Shown: positions 25,689 through 35,741 of the stretch, piece by piece
Layout: the number at the start of each line of letters is the position of its first letter
Numbering within the stretch: the first letter of the stretch is position 1
From: Aequorivita xiaoshiensis
GTDB lineage: Bacteria; Bacteroidota; Bacteroidia; Flavobacteriales; Flavobacteriaceae
NCBI RefSeq assembly: GCF_022008395.1
Contig: NZ_JAIRBB010000011.1
Coordinates: forward strand, 1 to 64,000
Length of the DNA: 64,000 bases
Direction: 5' to 3'
Made by a program: the position numbers and the translations under genes
Notes under the pieces: model-generated
What the model was told of the DNA's origin: nothing
Seen by the model: the letters and a program-made list of their open reading frames with translations, nothing else
The model's database searches: none

Positions 25689-26435
25689 ATGAGACTCCTT
25701 CCACTAATTGGATTTCTTTTTCTTTTTATTTCCTGCAAGCAAGAAGAAAAAAAACTTACAGCGCAGCAGATTATTGACAAAACAATTGAAACTGCAGGAG
25801 GGGATAAGTACGACAAGGCCAAAATTGAATTCACCTTTCGTAAAAATAAATACACTAGCGAAAGAAAAAACGGTCTTTACAAATTAACCCGAACAATAAA
25901 CGATTCATTAGGAGAAACCTATGATGTGCTTACCAATAGTAGTTTTGAGCGACAAGTAGATGGTGTAAAGATAAACTTGCCCGACTCACTATCGAATCTT
26001 TATGCAAACTCGGTGAATTCTGTACATTATTTTGTGCAACTACCTTACGGTTTGAATGATGAAGCCGTAAATAAAAAATTGGTTGGAGAGGCTGAGATTA
26101 AAGGCAAAAAATACTACGAAATTGAAGTGACGTTTGCACAAGAAGGCGGTGGCGTAGATCACGAAGATATTTATATGTATTGGATAAATAAAGATGATTT
26201 TACTACTGACTATCTCGCCTATAAATTCTACACTGGAAAAGGTGGTATTCGTTTTAGAGAAGCATTCAACCCCAGTGTTGTAAAGGGAATACGTTTTGTT
26301 AATTACAAAAACTATAAAGCTGAACCTTGGGAAAATGTTGATATGAAATCGCTTGATGAGCTCTTTACTGAAGGAAAATTAGCCTTAGTTTCAGAAATAA
26401 TTACAGAAGGTATTTCAGTCGATATTATAGAATAA
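25689..26435 (+). CDS. DUF6503 family lipoprotein
   Basis: A 248-residue lipoprotein (lipobox FISC, Cys16). The mature part starts with LTAQQIIDKTIETAGGDKYDKA, typical of DUF6503, and continues as a LolA/outer-membrane-lipoprotein-like beta structure (KINLPDSLSNLY, then YYEIEVTFAQEGGGVDHED). Found in Bacteroidota; role not known, perhaps binding a lipid ligand. A hairpin terminator follows. Confidence 0.88.
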   Translation: MRLLPLIGFLFLFISCKQEEKKLTAQQIIDKTIETAGGDKYDKAKIEFTFRKNKYTSERKNGLYKLTRTINDSLGETYDVLTNSSFERQVDGVKINLPDSLSNLYANSVNSVHYFVQLPYGLNDEAVNKKLVGEAEIKGKKYYEIEVTFAQEGGGVDHEDIYMYWINKDDFTTDYLAYKFYTGKGGIRFREAFNPSVVKGIRFVNYKNYKAEPWENVDMKSLDELFTEGKLALVSEIITEGISVDIIE

Positions 26436-26438
26436 AAA

Positions 26439-26468
26439 AACTCGGTCTTTAAAAGTAAAGACCGAGTT
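26439..26468. terminator. Bidirectional terminator
   Basis: AACTCGGTCTTT / AAAGACCGAGTT, 12-bp perfect stem between convergent genes; A-run on one side, TCTATTT on the other. Confidence 0.8.
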
Positions 26469-26490
26469 CTATTTATACTATTCGGGTGTT

Positions 26491-28962
26491 TTATTTCACA
26501 AAGAATACTGCATTGGCTAGAAACAATTTTCCATTCTGCCAAAACGAACGGAAGGAAACATCGTCAACCATATAAACTACACTACCGCTACCCTTCTTTG
26601 CCTGAGCAAAAACAATTGAGTTTTTAAGCGAGGCTTTTGCGCGTTCACCAGTAAATCCAGAAACACTTTCAGCGTCTCCTTCAATATAACCTACATTATA
26701 GCCATCCTCTAAAAACTTATAAGACTTATTACCCAATTTCATACTGTAATACGTATCATCATACCCAAAAGCCAAAGGGTGAGTGTTGTCTAACTTCACT
26801 TTAAATATACTTCCAGTGATCATATCCTTGGTACTTTCCATCTCACGTTCAGCATAAGGTATTAAGTTTTTATCGGAAACTTCATCTTCTTTTTCCTCAT
26901 CGTTTTCAGAAGCATTTTTGGTTAAATCAAAACCTTTTTTACCTTCAAAAACAGCTACAGCATTTCCTATAGCTATTAAATTACCGCCTTGGTTAACCCA
27001 ATCTTCAAGTATTTTAAAGTTATCATCGTTAAAAATTGAGTTGTAATTTCCTTCAGGTAATATTAAAACATCGTACTCACTCCACTTAACCTTTCCTACA
27101 CTTTTTGTATTTATTGATGTGATAGGATATTTTAACTGCGTTTCAAAAAAGTGCCATAGCGCTCCGTAATTTAATGAAGAGGTCCCAGCACCCTGAAGAA
27201 TTGCAACTTTTTTATTCTTAATTAAATTCACATACTGTGATCCAAAATCTGTTAACTCATCGGCATAGCTAGTTGGAGAAGCATAAAGCTCTCGCTCCAT
27301 TTTATTTGCTATTTCGATAAGTTTTGTATCGAAATCTGAATTGGTTTTATTGTCACTTCTTGTAATAATTAAACTTCCTCGACCAAAGCTTTTACCATTA
27401 AAGCGAAGTTCTTTTTCTGAAAAACGCACTTTTATATTATTCTTTAATAATTCAGCAAGAAATGAAGCGTCTTGTAAACTATTCCACTTCGCGATATAAC
27501 CAGCGGCATTAGGAGAAGCAATATTCGAAACTGATGATTTCTTCGCTGTACTATTAGCAGTAACCAAACTATTACTTGCAACACCATCTAAGCCAAAAGC
27601 ATAAGGCAAGCTCCATGCTGTAATATCGTAAGTAATTGGAGTTGATAGTGCTGTTGTAGGTTCAAAAAGCACTTGCACCATCTTTCCTTTTGGTTGATTT
27701 GTACTAACTACTAAAGCATCTTTAGCATCAATAGTCGCATTTTTGGATGTTGAATATCTAAAACCTTTCGCTTTACCGCCATCTGCAAATCCGTATTTAA
27801 TATCGTGACGATCCAACATCTCGGTTAGACTTTTGATTTTATCTGCATTTCCTTTTAGAACAAAACTCTTGAATTTTAGATTTTCATTTTGAAAAAATGT
27901 TCTGAATTCTGAATTAAGAGTTTTTGCTTGTTTTGAAGCAACTTCAATGGTTGAAAGTCCTGTTGTGGTATGATGAGCAACACGATCTACAAGTGTAAGT
28001 TCAATATCTTCATCGTTCATAATACCCAACCCAGCCATACCGTGACCAGCTTGCTCATAAGTCATCCCAATGGCTCCCATATACATTGGGTAAGTATCGC
28101 CATAACTTGGGTACAATAAGTCGAAACTCTCACGGGTGAAATATAACCATCCGTTTTCATCAAAATACTTTGCGTTGTTCTTTCCTATCTGATGTTGAAA
28201 ATCGCGTTGCCAAGGAGTAATTATTTCGTGATACGGCTCTGCTCCTGGCGCAAAATAATAAGGGTTGTTTATAAACTGTTCGTGAAAATCTACGTGTATA
28301 TGCGGCATCCACTGGTTGTATATTTTTAAGCGTTGTTGTGTTTCTACCTGACTTGCCCACATCCAATCGCGATTTAAATCGAATAAATAATGGTTTGGTC
28401 GTCCACTTGGCCAAGGCTCTTTATGCTCTGTAGCGTCTTGCGAAGTGTTATAAGGTTTAGCTTGCACTTGATTGTACCAATTTACATATCTATCTCGCCC
28501 ATCTGGATTAACACCAGGATCCATAATTATAACAGTATTTTGAAGATAATCTTGGTGTTCTGTCAGTAATTTATAGATTGTATTCATTGCTGCTTCACTA
28601 CTACTCGCTTCATTTCCGTGTACATTGTAACTTAACCAAACAATAGCTTTCTCAGGGTTTGCCTTTCCAGAAATAATTCCAGCATTTTTTAAATTATCAG
28701 TGCGAATCTTTTCAATGTTTTTAAGGTTCTCTTCAGAAGAAATAATGGCATAGGTCAATCTTCTACGTTCGTTTGTAATACCATAATCGGAATATTGAAC
28801 AAGCGCACTGTTTTCAGCAACGTGTTCGAAATAGGCAACTACTTCGGCGTGTCGCGAAAATTGAGTACCAATTTCATACCCCAAAAACTCGGCAGGTGAT
28901 TTTAACTGCGCGAAAATAAAAACAGGAAAAATTAAAAATAAAATAGTGAGAAAACGATTCAT
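26491..28962 (-). CDS. Secreted M14 family zinc carboxypeptidase
   Basis: An 823-residue secreted protein with signal peptide MNRFLTILFLIFPVFIFAQ. The M14 domain occupies roughly residues 25-350: zinc ligands His115 and Glu118 (NVHGNEASS), the substrate-binding DLNRDW (195-200), and His227 (VDFHEQ). The second half includes a ThuA/glutamine-amidotransferase-like region (YDVLILPEGNYNSI) often attached to M14 peptidases of Bacteroidota. It is probably peptide-degrading and exported; exact specificity unknown. Confidence 0.92.
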   Translation of the reverse strand: MNRFLTILFLIFPVFIFAQLKSPAEFLGYEIGTQFSRHAEVVAYFEHVAENSALVQYSDYGITNERRRLTYAIISSEENLKNIEKIRTDNLKNAGIISGKANPEKAIVWLSYNVHGNEASSSEAAMNTIYKLLTEHQDYLQNTVIIMDPGVNPDGRDRYVNWYNQVQAKPYNTSQDATEHKEPWPSGRPNHYLFDLNRDWMWASQVETQQRLKIYNQWMPHIHVDFHEQFINNPYYFAPGAEPYHEIITPWQRDFQHQIGKNNAKYFDENGWLYFTRESFDLLYPSYGDTYPMYMGAIGMTYEQAGHGMAGLGIMNDEDIELTLVDRVAHHTTTGLSTIEVASKQAKTLNSEFRTFFQNENLKFKSFVLKGNADKIKSLTEMLDRHDIKYGFADGGKAKGFRYSTSKNATIDAKDALVVSTNQPKGKMVQVLFEPTTALSTPITYDITAWSLPYAFGLDGVASNSLVTANSTAKKSSVSNIASPNAAGYIAKWNSLQDASFLAELLKNNIKVRFSEKELRFNGKSFGRGSLIITRSDNKTNSDFDTKLIEIANKMERELYASPTSYADELTDFGSQYVNLIKNKKVAILQGAGTSSLNYGALWHFFETQLKYPITSINTKSVGKVKWSEYDVLILPEGNYNSIFNDDNFKILEDWVNQGGNLIAIGNAVAVFEGKKGFDLTKNASENDEEKEDEVSDKNLIPYAEREMESTKDMITGSIFKVKLDNTHPLAFGYDDTYYSMKLGNKSYKFLEDGYNVGYIEGDAESVSGFTGERAKASLKNSIVFAQAKKGSGSVVYMVDDVSFRSFWQNGKLFLANAVFFVK

Positions 28963-29168
28963 TCTGAAGGAGTTTAAAATAATTGATAAAGCTAAAGAAA
29001 CAATTTGAAATAATGTTATTGATTTTAGGGCAAAGACAAGGCTTAACCCTATTAGCAGCTAAAATTTAAATATCGCTAAGCTTCAATAATTGATAGCTAA
29101 TTAATTAATGGTAAATGATTGAGATTGGGTTCTTGTAACAAATTAATAAGTACATAGAAAACTATAAT

Positions 29169-29861
29169 TTACTCTCTATTTTTCTTTGGATAGGTTTCCT
29201 CTAAAACAACTTGTCCATCCTTGTAATATTTCCAAAGACCATGCTTTTTACCGTGTTTGTAGTGCCCTTCAATTACAACATTTCCATAGGCATCGTAGTA
29301 AAAAACCTGTCCGTGAATTTGGTCATTAGTATGAGGAAGTTTTTTAAGAAGCACCCCTTCCACGGAGTAATAATTGTCTTCTCCGTCCTTTTTTCCGTGC
29401 TTATAATCGGTTTCCTGGGTTATTTTTCCATTTGGGTAATAGGTTATAACTTTTCCGTGAAGTTCGTCGTTAAGGTAGTTTTCTCGAGACATAATTACCT
29501 TCGATTTTTGGTGATAGTAAATCCATTCCCCTATTCGCTCTTTACCCTCCATTTTACCTTCACTTACAAGTTTGCCTTTTTTAGTGAAATACTTGACATC
29601 AGCAATATTATCACTCTTGTTAAAAGTTTTAATTATGGTAGGCTGATTTTGGCAGTCTTTACAATAGAATTTGAATTCTCCAACCTCCTTTCCGTGTTCA
29701 AACTTACCCTCATATCGCAATTGTTCCGTTCCGGGATATGTCTTTTTCCAAATTCCATGACGTTTACCATCTGCATCCATTTGGTTTATATCATTTTGAG
29801 AAAAACCTGCTACAGATGAGATAAAAATTCCAAAGAATAGTAAGGCATTAAGTGTTTTCAT
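29169..29861 (-). CDS. MORN-type repeat secreted protein
   Basis: A 230-residue protein with signal peptide (cleavage near SVAGFSQ, residue 22) and about eight MORN-variant hairpins of the form G-x-W-x-Y-Y-x-x-G (e.g. GKKHGLWKYYKDGQ, GKKDGEDNYYSVEG, EGKERIGEWIYYHQ). Databases often call such proteins YwqK-family antitoxin, but nothing here supports an antitoxin role. It stands alone. Confidence 0.88.
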   Translation of the reverse strand: MKTLNALLFFGIFISSVAGFSQNDINQMDADGKRHGIWKKTYPGTEQLRYEGKFEHGKEVGEFKFYCKDCQNQPTIIKTFNKSDNIADVKYFTKKGKLVSEGKMEGKERIGEWIYYHQKSKVIMSRENYLNDELHGKVITYYPNGKITQETDYKHGKKDGEDNYYSVEGVLLKKLPHTNDQIHGQVFYYDAYGNVVIEGHYKHGKKHGLWKYYKDGQVVLEETYPKKNRE

Positions 29862-29932
29862 AGTGTTTGAAATATTTCAATAAAGATAACGAAGAAGCTT
29901 TAATTCTATTTTACTAATAAATGTGAATTGAA

Positions 29933-29979
29933 AAAGGGTTTCTAGATATGCTGAATAATCAGCCTACAAAGAAACCCTT
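29933..29979 (-). terminator. Terminator downstream of yidC
   Basis: AAGGGTTTCT / AGAAACCCTT stem with an inner GCTGA / TCAGC hairpin; T-rich on the minus strand past the stem. Confidence 0.7.
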
Positions 29980-30000
29980 CTTTACTAAGTTTAGAAAATA

Positions 30001-31887
30001 TTATCGTTTTCCAGCTCGCTTTTGTTCTTCAGCCTGCTCCATCATTTCAGCCATTTTACGCTGAAATTTATTTTGCTTTTTTGGTTGCGCTTTTTTCACC
30101 TGAATTTTAGCGTGAATCTTTTCTTCATCAATAATAAAATTTTTGATTACAAGCATAATCCCAATAGTAATAAGGTTTGAAACAAAATAGTACAGAGATA
30201 AACCACTTGCGTAATTGTTAAAGAAAATCAACATAAACAACGGTGATAGGTACATTATGAATTTCATATTAGGCATTCCCGGTTGCTGCTGTTGCTGCAT
30301 TGTCTGTCCTGTTGTCATCATCATATAAATGAAGATAGCAATAGAAGCTAATATTGGAAATAAACTTACGTGATCCCCATAAAATGGAATATGAAATGGC
30401 AATTCTAAAATTGTATCATAGCTCGAAAGGTCGTCTGCCCATAAGAAACTTTTCTGTCTCAAATCGAATGCCGACGGGAAAAAGGTAAATAAGGCATAGA
30501 ATACAGGAATTTGCAATAAAGCTGGTAAACAACCCTTAAGCGGACTGGCGCCTGCGGAAGTTTGTAACTTCATAGTTTCCTGTTGAATTTTTAACTTATT
30601 GTCCTTGTACTTCTCTTTAATTGCATCCATTTCAGGTTTTAAAACCTTCATTTTAGCCTGTGCCAGATATTGTTTGTACTGAACTGGAGAAAGCAACAAT
30701 TTAATTAAAATAGTTAGGACAATAATTGCAATCCCAGCAGGTAAAAAGTCTGATAGTAATCCAAATAATGGAATAATAACATACTTATTAATAAACCCGA
30801 ATATTCCCCAACCTAGCGGCATTGCCTCGTCTAAGTTACGACCGTACTCTTTAAAAATTTTATAATCTGAAGGACCGTAATACATATTCATAGTATGGGC
30901 CAGCTTTCCACCTTTAGGTTCAATAAGCATTTTAGCTCCGTACTGTTTTGTAAATACAGTATCTATTTCTTCATCTTTTACTAAATCTACAGATGTAAGT
31001 TTTACCTCTTTAAATGGAGTATCGGTAAGTAGCATCGAACTAAAGAAATGTTGACGGAAATTCATCCAGGTAACATCTTTTTCTAATTCTTCATCATCCC
31101 CAGATGGAGATAATTTTGAGTGCTTTTCGCCGTCGTATTCGTAGGTTAAACGAGAATATCTGTTTTCGTACGAGATACTTTTTGCGTGACGATATCCTTT
31201 TAACCTCCAGTCTAAATACATAGGCTGAGATGTATTTAATACACCATCTAAACCTTGACTATTAATACTGAAGTCAAGCATATACTCACCTGGCTTCAAG
31301 GTATAGCGATATTCCAAGAATCCATTTTGTGAAGTTTTTAGCTTCATAGAAAGGACTTTATCTTCGCCATTTTCACTTAAGGTAGGCTCGAAGTATAAAT
31401 CTGCTGTGTTTAAATTTCTATTTTCAGCTGTAAACTGAAGATTTAATGAAGCGTTACCATCTTTAATAAGATAGATTGGAACAGAATCAAATTTGGTAAA
31501 ATTCTTTAATCTAGCTTCCGAAATATACCCCCCTTTATTACTCACTTTAAGGTAAAGTACATCATTTTCAAACACTGTAGTTTCATCGGTTGCAGAAGGC
31601 AATGTGCCAGAATAAGCAAAAGAACCTAGTTTGTTTTTCAATTGCTCATAAGCTAATGAATCACTTGCAGAGCCTAACTTCATTGAATCTGAAATAGCTC
31701 CAGTTAATGTTGTGTCTAGTGGTCCTTTTTCTGATGAAATAGCCACACTTGCTGCAGCTTCAGTTTTTGCTTGTTCAGCTTGTAATTCTTCCTCGGTTGG
31801 TTTATTCATATAAAGCATCCAAATAAGGATACCTCCAATCAATAAAAAACCTACGAGTGAGTTAACGTCAAATTTCTTTTCTTCCAT
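30001..31887 (-). CDS. yidC: Membrane protein insertase YidC
   Basis: A 628-residue insertase. The N-terminal helix (about 9-24) is followed by a periplasmic beta domain (residues about 95-360) and the conserved YidC/Oxa1 core from about 370 on, with PLFGLLSDFLPAGIAIIVLT, the cytoplasmic hairpin (KMKVLKPEMDAIKEKYKDNK) and GCLPALLQIPVFYALFTFF. The basic C-terminal tail (KKQNKFQRKM, ending RAGKR) may contact ribosomes. It lies 180 bp after pyrG on the same strand. Confidence 0.97.
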   Translation of the reverse strand: MEEKKFDVNSLVGFLLIGGILIWMLYMNKPTEEELQAEQAKTEAAASVAISSEKGPLDTTLTGAISDSMKLGSASDSLAYEQLKNKLGSFAYSGTLPSATDETTVFENDVLYLKVSNKGGYISEARLKNFTKFDSVPIYLIKDGNASLNLQFTAENRNLNTADLYFEPTLSENGEDKVLSMKLKTSQNGFLEYRYTLKPGEYMLDFSINSQGLDGVLNTSQPMYLDWRLKGYRHAKSISYENRYSRLTYEYDGEKHSKLSPSGDDEELEKDVTWMNFRQHFFSSMLLTDTPFKEVKLTSVDLVKDEEIDTVFTKQYGAKMLIEPKGGKLAHTMNMYYGPSDYKIFKEYGRNLDEAMPLGWGIFGFINKYVIIPLFGLLSDFLPAGIAIIVLTILIKLLLSPVQYKQYLAQAKMKVLKPEMDAIKEKYKDNKLKIQQETMKLQTSAGASPLKGCLPALLQIPVFYALFTFFPSAFDLRQKSFLWADDLSSYDTILELPFHIPFYGDHVSLFPILASIAIFIYMMMTTGQTMQQQQQPGMPNMKFIMYLSPLFMLIFFNNYASGLSLYYFVSNLITIGIMLVIKNFIIDEEKIHAKIQVKKAQPKKQNKFQRKMAEMMEQAEEQKRAGKR

Positions 31888-32067
31888 ACTAAGTCGCGGA
31901 CATGTACCGCAATCGTTTTAATGCATTCCGAATTTATAATTCGAAAGTTTTAGTTTAATTTAATCGTTTTGTTTCGTTGTTATCTTCGTTATTAACTTAG
32001 ACTTAAACTTATAAGATAGCTAGGTAAACAATAATCCCGCCTTTTATTAACCTTACGCCAAATTGTC

Positions 32068-33732
<1,665 letters not shown>

Positions 33733-33810
33733 TTATTGTGGAAAGGAAAGGTTTAAATTTCAAAAATGAAACACTCTATTTTGAAAATAAATTTCCGTTA
33801 ATTGTCAGAA

Positions 33811-34458
33811 TTAAGATATTTTTTTTCCAATTAATAAATGATTTGTTCCGTTTACCTTTTTAAGTGAATAAAACTTGAAGTTAATTCCGAAATTATCAAT
33901 AATTGAGGAAGCTATTTCTGTATCCTTATCTAAGTTAACTCCTATATTAAAAATCAACTCTCCATTAATACTGATGAGTTTCGAAACATTTTCACAAAAT
34001 TCCCTTTTGAAAAATTTTGAAGGCACAGTAGTGTCTATAAAAAGATCGATTATAATTAGCTGAAATTTGACTTCAGAATTTTGGACATACTCAAAAGCAT
34101 CTTGTTGTACAATCTGAAGATTTTCTGAAGCTGATATTCCAAATTCATCCTTAGCTAGTTTTATTATTTCTGGATCAATCTCAACAGCAATAATGTTATT
34201 TTTGTATTCAAAAGTTTCACGAAGTGATTTAATGATACTTCCACCGCCTAATCCTAAAAGCAATAAGTTTTCAACCGACTTTAGATTTACTTTAGTCAAA
34301 CCTATTTCTAATATTTTTTGAAGTGACCCGTAAGAATAATTTGCATTTTCTGTATCTAAAACTCTCTTACCATTGACATAAGATATTTCTAAAGTACCAT
34401 TAAATTCAGAAGGAATTTTTTTAGTAACTGGCCAGATGTAGCTTAAAATCTTTTTCAT
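33811..34458 (-). CDS. Spermidine-synthase-like methyltransferase-fold protein
   Basis: A 215-residue Rossmann-fold protein with LLLGLGGGSIIKSL (motif I) and IIAVEIDPEIIKLAKDEFG (acidic ligand), then LQIVQQDAFEYVQ and FQLIIIDLFID. This matches the spermidine/spermine synthase-like group, but the N-terminal tetramerisation domain is short, so polyamine synthesis is not assured. It stands apart from its neighbours by about 50-120 bp. Confidence 0.8.
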   Translation of the reverse strand: MKKILSYIWPVTKKIPSEFNGTLEISYVNGKRVLDTENANYSYGSLQKILEIGLTKVNLKSVENLLLLGLGGGSIIKSLRETFEYKNNIIAVEIDPEIIKLAKDEFGISASENLQIVQQDAFEYVQNSEVKFQLIIIDLFIDTTVPSKFFKREFCENVSKLISINGELIFNIGVNLDKDTEIASSIIDNFGINFKFYSLKKVNGTNHLLIGKKIS

Positions 34459-34509
34459 TATACATTTTAGTTATTACCACTTTATCTATCGCCAAAAAGA
34501 TACAGATTT

Positions 34510-34740
34510 TCACTTTTTAATAAGCTTTTTCACTAAGCCTTCTAGTCCGTTGAGTTTAAGCTCGTACATTTCGGCCATCATTCTACCAAGTTTCCCCTCT
34601 GGGAATCCCTTTTGTTTAAACCATACAAAGTAATATTCAGGAACATTCACCAAATAATACCCCTCATATTTTCCGAAAGCCATTTTATAGTTAGCAAGTT
34701 CAATTAAGTGATTAGGGTCTGGGCTATTTCCAATGTTCAT
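34510..34740 (-). CDS. DUF3820 family protein
   Basis: A 76-residue protein with the DUF3820 pattern MAFGKYEGYYLVNVPEYYFV and WFKQKGFPEGKLG. Start taken at ATG 34738-34740 (MNIGNSPDPNHLIELANYK); the longer frame from 34875 only reads DUF922 DNA in another phase. It overlaps the DUF922 gene end by 17 bp, so translation is likely coupled. The family's function is unknown; members have been related to exonuclease-associated quorum-sensing-type domains only weakly. Confidence 0.85.
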   Translation of the reverse strand: MNIGNSPDPNHLIELANYKMAFGKYEGYYLVNVPEYYFVWFKQKGFPEGKLGRMMAEMYELKLNGLEGLVKKLIKK

Positions 34741-35260
34741 ATTCGGCGAGCAGTTGGGCGATATATTTTCGCCAGTATAATTCTTGTTTTTCGTTTCGAG
34801 AGTGATCAGTTTCGGCGTCAAATCTCGTTTGCATTGCCCTTCTTTTCTGTTCGACTTCTCTGTAAATTTTTTCAATTTCAGATTGCACCCTCTTTGAGAA
34901 TTGCTTTCCTTCTAAATTCTTTTTAAGCATTCGAGCATGAACTTCTGATATGTCAAAATGAAGCTGTTCGTGTTTTAGAATATGATCATTTACTTTTTCA
35001 GGAATATACCAAGAATTATTGGGCTCGAAAAAGCTTGATACCGAATAGTCAACACTAACTTTATTATTCTTGATGGAATATGAATACTGAAAGCTTATTC
35101 CCGAATTGGTGGTTGCAACAAAACTTGCACTACGTATAGGTTTTCCGCGAAAGTCATTCCAACTAAGCTTATAACTTTCACTCCACGTAATTTTTTCAGA
35201 ATTGTTCTGAGGGTGTGGGTGTGTTACCAAGAAAATTAAGAATGCAAATAAAAGTTTCAT
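34724..35260 (-). CDS. DUF922-type predicted secreted zinc metallopeptidase
   Basis: A 178-residue protein with an N-terminal signal (about 1-17) and HEQLH (97-101) in KHEQLHFDISEVHAR, the HExxH zinc motif of the DUF922 (predicted Zn-dependent protease) family. The preceding LSWNDFRGKPI is another family mark. The peptidase activity is predicted from family and motif only. It is translationally coupled to the DUF3820 gene. Confidence 0.85.
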   Translation of the reverse strand: MKLLFAFLIFLVTHPHPQNNSEKITWSESYKLSWNDFRGKPIRSASFVATTNSGISFQYSYSIKNNKVSVDYSVSSFFEPNNSWYIPEKVNDHILKHEQLHFDISEVHARMLKKNLEGKQFSKRVQSEIEKIYREVEQKRRAMQTRFDAETDHSRNEKQELYWRKYIAQLLAEYEHWK

Positions 35261-35336
35261 AATAAGTTGAAGTCAATAATATCGTCGAAATTAAAAATAA
35301 CTGACTCACAACTGATAATGAAAGCAAATTGCTTAT

Positions 35337-35741
35337 TTACCCCCAATTATAATCAATTACTTTTTCAATATCAGGGTGAAGACTCTGTATAACAGGGCAA
35401 GTATTCCCTGTATTTTCTAATATTTTTCTCGATTTCTCATCAATACCAGCAGGAAAGTCTAGGACTATTTCAATTTTAGAAATGCGACGCGGGTTTGCAG
35501 CCATAGTTTTTGTTACCATTGCTGTTGTTCCATCCATATTTACATTGAGATCTCTCGCCTTAATCCCCATTACGGTTATCATACAATTAGCAAGCCCTGT
35601 AGCCACAGTATCTGTAGGCGAAAACGCTTCTCCCTTTCCGTTATTATCGGTTGGAGCGTCGGTGATGTATGTGTTTTTCGACTTTAGGTGTTCGTTCTCT
35701 GTACGAAGATTTCCTAAATATGTTACTTTAGAAGTACTCAT
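35337..35741 (-). CDS. OsmC-family protein
   Basis: A 134-residue OsmC/Ohr-fold protein. The two redox cysteines lie at NCMITVMGI and NTCPVIQSL, as in OsmC peroxidases reducing organic hydroperoxides; the N-terminal part (VTYLGNLRTENEHLKSKN) is that of the YhfA-like subgroup. Cytoplasmic. Its ATG overlaps the stop of the upstream LysM gene by 4 bp. Confidence 0.92.
   Translation of the reverse strand: MSTSKVTYLGNLRTENEHLKSKNTYITDAPTDNNGKGEAFSPTDTVATGLANCMITVMGIKARDLNVNMDGTTAMVTKTMAANPRRISKIEIVLDFPAGIDEKSRKILENTGNTCPVIQSLHPDIEKVIDYNWG

Noticed and set aside
29211-29819. 202-residue plus-strand frame opposite the MORN protein
   Set aside because: It is the antisense shadow of the repetitive MORN coding sequence; Phe/Val-rich without family features.
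29169-29861. Toxin-antitoxin antitoxin annotation for the MORN protein
   Set aside because: No toxin gene adjacent and the protein has a signal peptide; the name is inherited from a loosely defined family.
34741-34875. Longer N-terminus for the DUF3820 protein
   Set aside because: The extra 45 residues come from DUF922 coding DNA read in another frame; the ATG at 34740 fits the family length.
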